Below are positions 43,209 through 52,501 of a stretch of DNA of 64,000 bases, piece by piece. The notes beneath the pieces are model-generated. The model ran no database searches. It was given only the letters and a program-made list of their open reading frames with translations, and was not told the DNA's origin. Every line of letters begins with the position of its first letter. Position 1 is the first letter of the stretch. This DNA comes from Pseudoalteromonas rubra (GTDB taxonomy: Bacteria; Pseudomonadota; Gammaproteobacteria; Enterobacterales; Alteromonadaceae), in contig NZ_CP045429.1 in the NCBI RefSeq assembly GCF_005886805.2, positions 1,706,501 to 1,770,500 on the forward strand, in the 5' to 3' direction. A program made the translations under genes and the position numbers.

Positions 43209-44015
43209 TTAAAGCAATACATTAAGCTTTTCTATCAGACCTCGACTCAAATGATGCATCATGTCGCTGGTCAGTGCGCTCACTTCTGTTTGATTACATG
43301 CGCCAGCCGTTTTTACCAAAGGCGAAATCTGTGTTTCCACCTGATAGGGCGGGATGTCGACAGCCTGATTGTATCTGGCTCGGCGTGCTTCTTCTTGGTT
43401 TTGTTCAACAATGAAGGAGATCACCGCGTGTTCGTTTGCGACCTTTTCTGTTTCTGTGAAGGTATATTGTAGCGGAATGCCCTGATATCCAGCACTGTTA
43501 ATCGATGATTTGGCAAACCAAATGACATCGGAGGATGACTTGTGCGTCAGCCGCATGCTTAAAGACGCAATGATATTACTACACTGCTTACTTGGGATCG
43601 TTTGGGCGAGTTGCGCAATGTAAGGGTGGGGATCTTCAGGTTTATTGAGTACATAAACCTTGTCCTTGCCAAATGATAGATCCATTTGCTGCACAACCAG
43701 GTGGTAGTCACTGCTTTTTTGTGCGACGACTGTCAAGCCTTTGTCTTTTAGTAGTTGGATAATCTGCTTACGCAATGTGTCTGTGACGCTTACTTTACTG
43801 GTATCTATGTAAACTGTATTACCACTCTTAACTGGGTGAGCGGGCAGTTGCACAGATTTGATCCGGGCAGATTCGAGTTCAGTGCTATATGACAGCTGGT
43901 AAACGGATTTAGTTAATAGCGGCTTTTTTGGCACATCCAGTTTGGGGGCCATTGGCGGTGTTGCAATACACCCTGTGAGTCCGGCCAAGGCAATAATTGA
44001 AAGCAAACAGCGCAT
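43209..44015 (-). CDS. hypothetical lipoprotein
   Basis: 268 residues with signal and lipobox LTGC (Cys16). The mature part has an alpha/beta pattern typical of ABC-type transport auxiliary or LPS-assembly lipoproteins (VYIDTSKVSVTDTLRKQIIQLLKDKG) but I cannot assign a family. Three further Cys are found after the lipid-modified one. Upstream of the RR/HK genes in the same orientation with a gap of 144 bases; may be co-regulated. Confidence 0.65.
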   Translation of the reverse strand: MRCLLSIIALAGLTGCIATPPMAPKLDVPKKPLLTKSVYQLSYSTELESARIKSVQLPAHPVKSGNTVYIDTSKVSVTDTLRKQIIQLLKDKGLTVVAQKSSDYHLVVQQMDLSFGKDKVYVLNKPEDPHPYIAQLAQTIPSKQCSNIIASLSMRLTHKSSSDVIWFAKSSINSAGYQGIPLQYTFTETEKVANEHAVISFIVEQNQEEARRARYNQAVDIPPYQVETQISPLVKTAGACNQTEVSALTSDMMHHLSRGLIEKLNVLL

Positions 44016-44195
44016 GACTTATACCTCTAAACTTAGTTTTATACATCAGCACTTAGCTGCATTAAAACACGACAAATTATTTGGCACTATCCCTCGGTCT
44101 GCATTGAAGAATTTCTATGACCAACAAGGATTGTCCGCGTGAGCAGCGCCAAACTTCATGATATTATGTGCAGCGTGTTAATGAATCGGATCATT

Positions 44196-45368
44196 ATGAA
44201 GTCACTGCATCATCTTATTATTATTGCTTTCGCACTGTCGACTTGGGTCGCTCAGGCTAACCCAGACAGCGAACAGCTGCGCTGGGAGCAATTTGTGAAC
44301 GCATATTCTAAGCAACTCAAACAAAAACTAAAAGAAAAATCGATACCGGGTGCTGCTTTGAGTATTGTTCATCAGCAGCATGGTGATCATATCGTAGGCA
44401 TAGGGCAAACCAAAGTTAAAAAAGGGCGCAACGTCACGGTCAATACGCGCTTTCGGTTAGCCTCGGTATCCAAGACCTTTGCCGGCTCCCTGACTGCCAA
44501 GTTGGCAGCTCAAGGGGTTCTTAATCTCGAAGATACCGTTGCGGAGCACCTGCCTATTTTCAGTGAGAGCGCTTACGGTAAGGCCAAGTTATATCACTTA
44601 CTGAGTCACTCTAGCGGTCTGGTACCCAACGCCTATGACAACCTGATAGAGTCACGTATGACGTATGACAAAATTTATCCGCGCCTGGTTGATGTTAAGC
44701 ATCTTTGTAGGCCGGGTATTTGTTATGGCTATCAGAATGTTATGTTTAGTTTGATCGGCAATGTGATTGCGCAAACGACGCAACTTAGCTACGAATCCTG
44801 GCTCGAGCACTTCTTTTTTGCTCCTTTGGGTATGAAAGATGCGGGCTTAGGTCATGCGCACATGACCAGAGATGATAATTTTGCGGCGCCTCATGTGCGA
44901 GGGACTAAACGTTGGCACACTGCCAGGCTGAAGCCACACTACTATAAAGTGGCGCCAGCAGCGGGTGTGAATGCCAGTGCCGCAGATATGGCACAATGGC
45001 TAAAGGCACAACTGGGCATATACCCGTCGGTCTTGTCGCTGGATGCGCTTACCATACAGTCACGCCCGTATACGCGCACAAAGCGCGAATTGCGCAGGCG
45101 TGTGTGGCGTAATTATGTTGAACAAGCACATTATGGCCTTGGCTGGCGTATTTATAGTTTTTCAGGTGAATTAATGTATTACCACAGTGGCTGGGTGCAA
45201 GGTTATAGAACGGATGTGGCAGTGTTACCAGAGTTGGGGATTGGTTTTAGTTTGCTGCTGAATGCAGAAAGTGGGGTCATCAATGGCCTGAGTACAGAAT
45301 TCATTCGTCAGGCCATTGAATTTAGCAGAGCTGCCAGGGCACAAGCTGATGCTCAGGCAGCCAGCTAG
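44196..45368 (+). CDS. serine hydrolase, class C beta-lactamase / DD-peptidase fold
   Basis: 390 residues from ATG 44196, where a signal peptide begins (KSLHHLIIIAFALSTWVAQA). Motifs: SxxK S90-V-S-K93, YxN Y179-Q-N181, and HSGW in place of KTG. Periplasmic, not lipidated. Differs from the hydrolase at 4072 enough to be a separate member of the family, not a recent copy. Substrate unknown. Confidence 0.85.
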   Translation: MKSLHHLIIIAFALSTWVAQANPDSEQLRWEQFVNAYSKQLKQKLKEKSIPGAALSIVHQQHGDHIVGIGQTKVKKGRNVTVNTRFRLASVSKTFAGSLTAKLAAQGVLNLEDTVAEHLPIFSESAYGKAKLYHLLSHSSGLVPNAYDNLIESRMTYDKIYPRLVDVKHLCRPGICYGYQNVMFSLIGNVIAQTTQLSYESWLEHFFFAPLGMKDAGLGHAHMTRDDNFAAPHVRGTKRWHTARLKPHYYKVAPAAGVNASAADMAQWLKAQLGIYPSVLSLDALTIQSRPYTRTKRELRRRVWRNYVEQAHYGLGWRIYSFSGELMYYHSGWVQGYRTDVAVLPELGIGFSLLLNAESGVINGLSTEFIRQAIEFSRAARAQADAQAAS

Positions 45369-45371
45369 ATG

Positions 45372-45668
45372 CTACTGGCGAGGTAACTGGATTTTTTTAT
45401 CTTCACTTTGGCGATACAAAACGACGATATGGCCGATTGTCTGAACCTTGTGGGCACCTGTTTCACGAATAATGGCTTCAAAGATAAGCTGTTTGGTTTC
45501 ACGATCATTGGTCGGTACTTTGACCTTGATGAGTTCGTGGATGTCTAAACATTGCTCAATCTCTAACAGAACTCCTTCTGTCAGCCCGTTACCACCGAGC
45601 AAAACAACGGGTTTTAGGTCATGTGCTAACCCTTTTAGGTACTGCTTCTGTTTATTTGATAATGTCAT
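45372..45668 (-). CDS. yhbY: YhbY, ribosome assembly RNA-binding protein
   Basis: 98 residues, single CRM domain: KQKQYLKGLAHDLKPVVLLGGNGLTEGVL with the GxxG-type RNA loop, and HELIKVKVPTNDRETK. Associates with pre-50S particles. Divergent from rlmE as in E. coli. Confidence 0.95.
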   Translation of the reverse strand: MTLSNKQKQYLKGLAHDLKPVVLLGGNGLTEGVLLEIEQCLDIHELIKVKVPTNDRETKQLIFEAIIRETGAHKVQTIGHIVVLYRQSEDKKIQLPRQ

Positions 45669-45751
45669 ATTGATACAATTTACTAATTAAGGCTTGAATT
45701 ACCGCTATTCTAACGCCATCTAAAGAATATTACTAATGAGTTGCAGTTAAT

Positions 45752-46381
45752 ATGGCAAATAAAAAGCACTCAGCGAGCTCCAAACGCTGGTTAAAAGAAC
45801 ATGTTGAAGATCCTTATGTTCATGAGGCACAAAAGCGAGGCTATCGCTCACGTGCTGTGTTTAAGTTGGAAGAGATCCAACAAAAAGACAAATTGTTTAG
45901 ACCAGGTATGCATGTTGTCGACCTGGGCGCAGCGCCAGGAAGCTGGTCTCAGTATTTGGCCGAACAGGTCGGTGAGAAGGGCGAAGTGATCGCATGTGAT
46001 ATTTTGCCAATGGACTCTCTGCCGGGTGTCGCCTTTTTGCAAGGTGACTTTCGCGAAGAAGCCGTACTCAATGCCTTAATGGAGCGAATTGGTGGCAAAA
46101 ATATTGATGTGGTATGTTCGGATATGGCACCCAATATGAGTGGCAACAATGTGATAGATCAGGCTGGTAGCATGTACTTGGTCGAGTTGGCATTTGATAT
46201 GTGCCATCAGGTTCTCAAACCGAATGGGGCGTTTGCCGTGAAGGTGTTTCAAGGCGAAGGCTTTGATCAGTTTGTGCAGGACGTGCGTAATGCCTTTAAA
46301 GTGGTTAAGATCCGCAAACCAAAAGCATCTCGTCCACGATCTCGTGAAGTATATATAGTGGCGACGGGCTACAAACTGTAG
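45752..46381 (+). CDS. rlmE: 23S rRNA 2'-O-ribose U2552 methyltransferase
   Basis: 209 residues. [21 protein letters not shown] motif [31 protein letters not shown] with catalytic Asp, and the catalytic Lys in [14 protein letters not shown]. Methylates U2552 in the 50S A-loop. Upstream of ftsH, the classic ftsJ-ftsH pair. Confidence 0.96.
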   Translation: MANKKHSASSKRWLKEHVEDPYVHEAQKRGYRSRAVFKLEEIQQKDKLFRPGMHVVDLGAAPGSWSQYLAEQVGEKGEVIACDILPMDSLPGVAFLQGDFREEAVLNALMERIGGKNIDVVCSDMAPNMSGNNVIDQAGSMYLVELAFDMCHQVLKPNGAFAVKVFQGEGFDQFVQDVRNAFKVVKIRKPKASRPRSREVYIVATGYKL

Positions 46382-46440
46382 TACAGTTGAGACGCTTTTA
46401 AGACGAATTTGAATTATTTTAGATACAAGAGGTTAACCCC

Positions 46441-48384
46441 TTGAGCGATATGGCGAAGAATTTAATACTCTGGTTGGTGATAGCAGTCGTGCTAATGACC
46501 GTGTTTCAGAGCTTCAATGGTGGCGAACAAGCAGATCGCCAAACTAGTTACACTCAGTTTGTGAACGAAGTGCGTAGTGGTGTAGTCCGCGATGTTAACA
46601 TCGACCGCACAGCTGGTACGATCACAGGGATCAAAAATAATGGTGAACGTTTTCAAACCATTATGCCGTTGTATGATGACGACCTGATCAATGACTTACT
46701 TAAAAACGACGTAAACGTTAAAGGGGTTGCGCCGGAAGAGCAGTCTTTCCTGGCTAATATCTTCATTTCCTGGTTCCCTATGCTGTTGTTAATTGGTGTG
46801 TGGATCTTCTTCATGCGTCAGATGCAAGGTGGTGGTGGTAAAGGCGCCATGTCATTTGGTAAGAGCAAAGCTCGCCTGATGGGGGAAGACCAGGTTAAAA
46901 CTACATTTGCCGACGTTGCAGGGTGCGACGAAGCAAAAGAAGACGTGACCGAATTGGTCGACTTCTTGCGTGACCCGTCTAAATTCCAAAAGCTTGGCGG
47001 TAACATTCCTAAAGGTGTGTTGATGGTCGGTCCTCCTGGAACTGGTAAAACTTTGCTTGCCAAAGCGGTCGCTGGTGAGGCTAAAGTACCATTTTTTACC
47101 ATTTCAGGTTCTGACTTCGTAGAAATGTTTGTTGGTGTTGGTGCGTCACGCGTACGAGACATGTTCGATCAGGCAAAGAAAGCTGCGCCGTGTATTATCT
47201 TTATCGATGAGATAGACGCCGTAGGCCGCAAACGTGGTGCTGGTATGGGTGGTGGTCACGATGAGCGTGAGCAAACTCTGAACCAGATGCTGGTTGAAAT
47301 GGATGGTTTCGAAGGCAATGAAGGTATTATCGTTATTGCTGCGACGAACCGTCCCGATGTACTTGACCCGGCATTGCTGCGTCCTGGCCGTTTTGACCGT
47401 CAGGTTGTTGTAGGCTTGCCAGACGTACGTGGTCGTGAGCAAATCCTGAATGTACATATGCGCAAAGTGCCGCTTGATGAAAACGTTGAGGCATCGGTTA
47501 TTGCCCGTGGTACACCTGGTTTCTCAGGTGCTGACCTGGCTAACCTGGTTAATGAAGCTGCACTATTTGCTGCCCGTGGTAACAAACGTAAAGTGAGCAT
47601 GGCTGAATTTGACGCAGCCAAAGACAAGATCATGATGGGCGCAGAGCGTAAATCTATGGTGATGTCTGAGAAAGAAAAAGAAATGACAGCATACCACGAG
47701 GCAGGTCACGCGATTGTAGGTCGATTGGTGCCAGAGCATGATCCTGTCTACAAAGTGTCTATTATTCCGCGTGGTCGCGCATTGGGTGTAACTATGTATT
47801 TGCCTGAGCAAGACAGAGTTAGTCACTCAAAAGAGCATTTGGAGTCTATGCTATCCAGCCTGTATGGTGGTCGAATCGCAGAGGCCATTATATATGGAGA
47901 TGACAAAGTAACGACGGGTGCCAGCAATGACATTGAGCGAGCCACTGATATTGCCCGTAAAATGGTTACGCAATGGGGTCTTAGTCCAAAGCTGGGTCCT
48001 CAGATGTACATGGAAGAGCAGGGCGAAATGTTTATGGGTGGCGGGTCGTCACGCATGGCTGGTGTGTCTGATGAGACTGCTAAGCTCATTGATGCTGAAA
48101 TTAAGGACTTTGTAACCCGCAACTATGGCAGGGCGGAACAAATTCTGAAAGACAATATGGATATCCTTCATGCCATGAAGGATGCATTGATGAAGTATGA
48201 AACAATTGATGCAGGCCAGATTGACGACTTAATGGAAAGAAAAGAGGTGCGTCCTCCAAGAGACGCGCATGACCGTAAGCCAACCGATAATGGGAATACG
48301 GGTACTTCTGCTGGCACCGATACTGACGCTGAAAAGAGCGAAAGTGCGCCAGTATCGGGTTCTGAGCTTGATGACAAGTTATAA
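46441..48384 (+). CDS. ftsH: ATP-dependent zinc metalloprotease FtsH
   Basis: 647 residues from TTG 46441, preferred because AAGAGG stands 8 bases upstream; the next ATG is 9 bases on and would be too far. Two TM segments ([37 protein letters not shown]), AAA+ module with [17 protein letters not shown] and the second region of homology, then zinc motif HEAGH and acidic tail. Degrades LpxC, sigma-32 and SsrA-tagged and misassembled membrane proteins. Confidence 0.97.
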   Translation: MSDMAKNLILWLVIAVVLMTVFQSFNGGEQADRQTSYTQFVNEVRSGVVRDVNIDRTAGTITGIKNNGERFQTIMPLYDDDLINDLLKNDVNVKGVAPEEQSFLANIFISWFPMLLLIGVWIFFMRQMQGGGGKGAMSFGKSKARLMGEDQVKTTFADVAGCDEAKEDVTELVDFLRDPSKFQKLGGNIPKGVLMVGPPGTGKTLLAKAVAGEAKVPFFTISGSDFVEMFVGVGASRVRDMFDQAKKAAPCIIFIDEIDAVGRKRGAGMGGGHDEREQTLNQMLVEMDGFEGNEGIIVIAATNRPDVLDPALLRPGRFDRQVVVGLPDVRGREQILNVHMRKVPLDENVEASVIARGTPGFSGADLANLVNEAALFAARGNKRKVSMAEFDAAKDKIMMGAERKSMVMSEKEKEMTAYHEAGHAIVGRLVPEHDPVYKVSIIPRGRALGVTMYLPEQDRVSHSKEHLESMLSSLYGGRIAEAIIYGDDKVTTGASNDIERATDIARKMVTQWGLSPKLGPQMYMEEQGEMFMGGGSSRMAGVSDETAKLIDAEIKDFVTRNYGRAEQILKDNMDILHAMKDALMKYETIDAGQIDDLMERKEVRPPRDAHDRKPTDNGNTGTSAGTDTDAEKSESAPVSGSELDDKL

Positions 48385-48410
48385 TCTAAGTTAGAATTCA
48401 ATAATTGATA

Positions 48411-48432
48411 AACCCCGGCATTAGCCGGGGTT
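48411..48432 (+). terminator. ftsH terminator
   Basis: AACCCCGGC-ATTA-GCCGGGGTT followed by T5. Confidence 0.9.
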
Positions 48433-48437
48433 TTTTT

Positions 48438-48778
48438 ATATTTTAAGGATGACTTCTTTACCAATTCGTCTGGCTAACAGATTTTACTGGCTGAGACTTA
48501 TCTTATCTCACGTTTAGCCAACGAATACTTAGAGCATAGGGAAAATGAAAGTCCGCCTAGATAATTATCAGGACTAGAACACTGTATATATGTATACAGA
48601 TGGATGCTGTGAATTGGCATCTTCCAGGCCTCCTAAAGAGCCGAAATTCGACGAATTGGATTAAGTAAGCAGCCATTCATGTGGTGTCAGGTATGCTCTT
48701 CACAGCGAGCACTCACTATCTTAATGTGGCAGTTTTTTATAAAATATGCTTATATAAAAGCAATTCAACAGGCGTATT
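48438..48778. other. ftsH-folP intergenic region
   Basis: No gene seen. TGGCTAA near 48470 can pair with TTAGCCA near 48515, and the 18-bp palindrome CTGTATATATGTATACAG lies at 48582-48599. The folP promoter is presumably close to TATAAAATATGCTTATATAA (about 48735). An sRNA cannot be excluded. Confidence 0.35.
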
Positions 48779-49624
48779 ATGCTTAAGCTTAAACTTCCTC
48801 GTGGTCGTACACTTGACCTGTCTACACCCCAGATAATGGGAATTGTTAACGTAACTCCTGATTCCTTTTCAGATGGCGGCAAGTATTGTCAGTCTGACAG
48901 CGCTGTCAGTCATGGTTTGACCCTTCTTCAGCAAGGCGCAAGTGTGCTCGATATTGGGGGGGAGTCAACACGTCCTGGCGCACCTGATGTCGCATTGGAA
49001 CAAGAGCTTGAGCGTGTTATCCCCGTGATTGAAGGAATACGGGCTCAGTCTGACTGTGTTATTTCAGTTGACACCAGTAAAGCTGAGGTTATGTCAGCTG
49101 CGATTGAAGCGGGTGCTGATATGATCAACGATGTGCGTGCGTTGCAGGAGCCTGGTGCACTTGACGTGGCTGCACATTACGATGATGTTGCAGTGTGCCT
49201 GATGCACATGCAGGGGCAACCCAGAACGATGCAGCTCAATCCCTGCTATGAGGACCTGTTTAGAGATATCAGCGCATTTTTCGAGTCACGTATGGCTTGC
49301 TGTGTTGAAGCAGGCATAGCACGTGAACGCCTCATTATTGATCCAGGGTTTGGCTTTGGAAAAACGCTGGAACATAACTTTTCACTGTTAGGACAATTAT
49401 CTTACTTTGCTGAACTACAACGTCCTATTCTTGCCGGGTTATCCCGCAAATCTATGTTTGGCAAATTACTTAATCGGGATACAGATGAACGCTTGGCTGC
49501 GAGCCTTAGTGGAGCATTGTTATGTGCTCAACAGGGCGCGCAGATTATACGTGTTCATGATGTTAAAGAAACCAATGATGTGCTGCGGGTTTGGCGCGCA
49601 GCAACGCATGGAGTAAATGAATGA
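48779..49624 (+). CDS. folP: dihydropteroate synthase
   Basis: 281 residues: [31 protein letters not shown] (pABA/sulfonamide loop), [25 protein letters not shown] and GLSRKSMFG. Makes dihydropteroate from pABA and DHPPP in folate synthesis. Overlaps glmM by 4 bases (ATGA), the gene order of E. coli (ftsH-folP-glmM). Confidence 0.96.
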   Translation: MLKLKLPRGRTLDLSTPQIMGIVNVTPDSFSDGGKYCQSDSAVSHGLTLLQQGASVLDIGGESTRPGAPDVALEQELERVIPVIEGIRAQSDCVISVDTSKAEVMSAAIEAGADMINDVRALQEPGALDVAAHYDDVAVCLMHMQGQPRTMQLNPCYEDLFRDISAFFESRMACCVEAGIARERLIIDPGFGFGKTLEHNFSLLGQLSYFAELQRPILAGLSRKSMFGKLLNRDTDERLAASLSGALLCAQQGAQIIRVHDVKETNDVLRVWRAATHGVNE

Positions 49625-50961
49625 CAACAAGAAAATATTTTGGTACCGATGGTGTGCGGGGTATGGTTGGAGAGTTTCCGATCACACCTGAATTTGCACT
49701 TAAATTAGGCTGGGCGGCAGGTAAAGTGCTGTCAAAGTCTGGCACCAAAAAAGTAATCATAGGCAAAGATACGCGCATTTCAGGCTATTTGCTGGAAACG
49801 TCTTTGGAAGCAGGGTTAATCGCTGCAGGGATTAATGTCGTGCTGCTTGGGCCAATGCCCACACCTGCCGTTGCTTACTTGACGCAAACATTTCGGGCCG
49901 AAGCGGGCATTGTGATCAGTGCGTCGCACAACCCATACCATGACAACGGGATAAAATTCTTCGGTGGTGATGGTAAGAAATTACCAGACCAGGTTGAGCT
50001 TGAAATTGAAGCTATGCTCGATGAGCCAATGACCTGTGTGGCTTCAGATAAGCTTGGTAAGGCACGACGTCTGGAAAACGCAGATGGTCGTTATATCGAA
50101 TTCTGTAAAGGGCAATTCCCCAACGAACTATCACTCGAGGGGCTCAAAATCGTCTTGGATTGCGCAAACGGTGCGACTTACCACATTGCGCCGGCAGTTA
50201 TGCGTGAATTAGGCGCGGAAGTGATCTGCACGGCTTGTGAGCCAAATGGAGTTAATATCAATGAAAAGTGCGGTGCAACGCACGTAGATGCTTTAAAACG
50301 CCATGTACTTGAGCATCAGGCCGATGTGGGGATCGCTTATGATGGCGATGGCGACCGCGTCATGATGGTAGATCATAACGGCCGTGTGTTTGATGGGGAC
50401 GACATTGTATATATCATCGCTGCGCAAGCTCAGCGTAGTGGACACCTAAAAGGCGGTGTGGTTGGCACTGTGATGTCCAATATGGGGTTGGAAAATGCGC
50501 TGAAAGAGAGAGACATTCCGTTTGAACGCAGTAAGGTGGGCGACCGTTATGTGCTGAGTAAGCTTCAGGAGCATGGCTGGACGATTGGCGGTGAAAGCTC
50601 AGGTCACGTCTTGAATCTTGAGCTCATCCCAACAGGCGACGGTATTGTATCAAGCTTACAGGTACTGGCTGCAATGGTTGCTCAAAACCAGACGCTGAAA
50701 GATTTAGGCGCCGGATTTGTCAAATATCCGATGAAAATGATCAATGTGCGTTATGTCAAAGGTACAGATCCCGTATCAACGGATGTGGTTCAACAAGCCG
50801 TGAAAGAGGTTGAAGCCGAGTTGGGTGATAAAGGTCGGGTCTTGTTAAGAAAGTCAGGCACTGAGCCTGTTGTTCGCGTTATGGTTGAAGCTGAACAGGA
50901 AAAGCAAGTTATTGACTTTGCCACCAAAATTGCTCAAGTCGTTGAATCTGTGAGCAACTAA
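49621..50961 (+). CDS. glmM: phosphoglucosamine mutase
   Basis: 446 residues: [17 protein letters not shown], catalytic Ser in [17 protein letters not shown], Mg2+ loop [13 protein letters not shown], substrate loop GGESSGHV, phosphate loop [12 protein letters not shown]. Converts GlcN-6-P to GlcN-1-P for peptidoglycan and LPS precursors. Confidence 0.97.
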   Translation: MTTRKYFGTDGVRGMVGEFPITPEFALKLGWAAGKVLSKSGTKKVIIGKDTRISGYLLETSLEAGLIAAGINVVLLGPMPTPAVAYLTQTFRAEAGIVISASHNPYHDNGIKFFGGDGKKLPDQVELEIEAMLDEPMTCVASDKLGKARRLENADGRYIEFCKGQFPNELSLEGLKIVLDCANGATYHIAPAVMRELGAEVICTACEPNGVNINEKCGATHVDALKRHVLEHQADVGIAYDGDGDRVMMVDHNGRVFDGDDIVYIIAAQAQRSGHLKGGVVGTVMSNMGLENALKERDIPFERSKVGDRYVLSKLQEHGWTIGGESSGHVLNLELIPTGDGIVSSLQVLAAMVAQNQTLKDLGAGFVKYPMKMINVRYVKGTDPVSTDVVQQAVKEVEAELGDKGRVLLRKSGTEPVVRVMVEAEQEKQVIDFATKIAQVVESVSN

Positions 50962-51040
50962 ACCAAAATCCACAATTTTTTCTTGTAACTTAGGGTGAGT
51001 GACGTTAGTATCTCACCCGCTTTCTGATGCGGAGTAATAC

Positions 51041-51784
51041 ATGGGACAGAGAAAGCCAATCGTCGCAGGCAACTGGAAAATGAACGGCTCACTAGAGCTG
51101 ATAAAAGAAATTGCAGCGGTGAGTGCGCAAGTCGCAGAGCAACAGTGTGAGGTATTAGTTTTTCCTCCTGCGGTGTTACTGTCTGAGGCAATATCAGCAG
51201 GTCTAAAATGTGGCACACAGACTGTGTCAGAATTTGATGCTGGTGCCTACACAGGTGAAATACAAGCTTCTTTAGTTAAAGCCCTTGGTGCAAATTACAC
51301 CTTAGTTGGCCACTCTGAAAGACGTAGTATTTACGGCGAATCTAATGAAGATGTCGCAAACAAATTTGCTCAAGCGCAGCAAAATGGTTTGACACCTATT
51401 CTGTGTATTGGTGAAACCCAAGAACAAAGAACAGATGGCAAGACAGAAGAAGTTGTTAAACAACAGCTTGAATCTGTCATTGAAAAATTAGGCATAGCAT
51501 CACTGGTAAATTCTGTGATAGCATACGAGCCTGTTTGGGCCATCGGTACTGGTTTAACAGCCACACCAGAGCAAGCTCAGGCAACGCACAAGTATATTCG
51601 CGATTTGTTACGTAGTTATGATGAACAGGTTGCAGATGCACTGCGCATATTATATGGCGGCAGTGTTAATGAAAGTAATAGTGAATTATTGTTCGCACAA
51701 GCAGATATTGACGGCGGCCTGATAGGCGGAGCGAGTCTCAAACCTGAAAGCTTTAGTGCTATCTGTGAAAGTGCAAAGGGATAA
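51041..51784 (+). CDS. tpiA: triose-phosphate isomerase
   Basis: 247 residues: GNWKMNGS, electrophile His in VGHSERRSIYGES, catalytic Glu in IAYEPVWAIGTG, and phosphate-binding YGGSVNESNS and GGLIGGASL. Placed between glmM and secG, a frequent order in gammaproteobacteria outside the enterics. Confidence 0.97.
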   Translation: MGQRKPIVAGNWKMNGSLELIKEIAAVSAQVAEQQCEVLVFPPAVLLSEAISAGLKCGTQTVSEFDAGAYTGEIQASLVKALGANYTLVGHSERRSIYGESNEDVANKFAQAQQNGLTPILCIGETQEQRTDGKTEEVVKQQLESVIEKLGIASLVNSVIAYEPVWAIGTGLTATPEQAQATHKYIRDLLRSYDEQVADALRILYGGSVNESNSELLFAQADIDGGLIGGASLKPESFSAICESAKG

Positions 51785-51788
51785 GTAA

Positions 51789-52136
51789 ATGTACGAGATT
51801 CTTTTGGTTATTTATTTGGTGGTCTCGCTGGCTTTGATCGGCATGATCTTAATTCAGCAAGGCAAAGGCGCCGACATGGGGTCATCTTTCGGTGCTGGAG
51901 CTTCAGCAACCGTGTTTGGTTCATCAGGTGCTGGTAACTTTATGACCAAAACAACAACAGTTCTTGCGACGGTATTTTTTGTCCTGAGTATTGTTCTGGG
52001 TAGTCTGACTGCCAGCCAAATTAAACAGGCAGATCAGTGGGAAAACCTTGAAGCACCAGCTTCTACAGTAGTGCCTGCTAGTCAAGATGTACCAGCGTCA
52101 GAAGAGTCTCAAAACAACTCAGACGTCCCAAACTAA
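51789..52136 (+). CDS. secG: SecG, translocase subunit
   Basis: 115 residues with two TM segments (ILLVIYLVVSLALIGMILIQQ and TTVLATVFFVLSIVLGSLTA) joined by the Gly/Ala-rich KGADMGSSFGAGASATVFGS loop typical of SecG. Starts 4 bases after tpiA. The Ser/Pro/Glu-rich tail is long. Stimulates SecYEG export. Confidence 0.95.
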   Translation: MYEILLVIYLVVSLALIGMILIQQGKGADMGSSFGAGASATVFGSSGAGNFMTKTTTVLATVFFVLSIVLGSLTASQIKQADQWENLEAPASTVVPASQDVPASEESQNNSDVPN

Positions 52137-52146
52137 AAACTTCTTA

Positions 52147-52232
52147 GCGAACGTGGTGGAATTGGTAGACACGCCATCTTGAGGGGGTGGTGAGCATAGC
52201 TCGTGGGGGTTCAAGTCCCCCCGTTCGCACCA
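52147..52232 (+). tRNA. tRNA-Leu (GAG)
   Basis: 86 nt with encoded CCA. Acceptor GCGAACG/CGTTCGC; D-arm TGGTGGAATTGGTAGACA; anticodon stem CCATC/GGTGG with GAG at 52181-52183; long variable arm GAGCATAGCTC; T-arm GGGGGTTCAAGTCCCCC. Directly after secG, the place of leuU in E. coli. Confidence 0.96.
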
Positions 52233-52237
52233 AGCTC

Positions 52238-52260
52238 AGAGCCAGCGATGCACTGGCTCT
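52238..52260 (+). terminator. hairpin after the first tRNA-Leu
   Basis: AGAGCCAG/CTGGCTCT with a 7-base loop, followed by CTCATC; no T-run, so it may be a processing or partial termination element between the two tRNAs. Confidence 0.4.
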
Positions 52261-52313
52261 CTCATCAGATATGAGATAAGTCGTAACTAAGCGACAATGC
52301 ATTACACCGAATT

Positions 52314-52399
52314 GCGAATGTGGTGGAATTGGTAGACACGCCATCTTGAGGGGGTGGTGAGCATAGCTCGTGGGGGTTCAAGTCCCCCCATTCGCACCA
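52314..52399 (+). tRNA. tRNA-Leu (GAG), second copy
   Basis: 86 nt, identical to the copy at 52147 except in the last acceptor pair, where C-G is replaced by T-A on both sides (GCGAATG/CATTCGC). The pairing is kept, so both genes look functional. Anticodon GAG at 52348-52350. Confidence 0.96.
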
Positions 52400-52501
52400 A
52401 TCGGTTATCTAGACTCCTTCCTTACTTTCAAAAACGCCCGAATTTAAACTACTTAAGTGCGTTATTCCACTTACATAGGTTACAATAAAAGAAATTAGTT
52501 T

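Noticed and set aside
4072..45368. The two beta-lactamase-fold hydrolases as antibiotic resistance genes
   Set aside because: Both have HSG in place of KTG and one is a lipoprotein; the family covers esterases and peptidases, so resistance cannot be claimed.
48582..48599. LexA box CTGTATATATGTATACAG
   Set aside because: The half-sites are 12 bases apart, not 10 as LexA needs, and no SOS-type gene follows (folP is 180 bases away).
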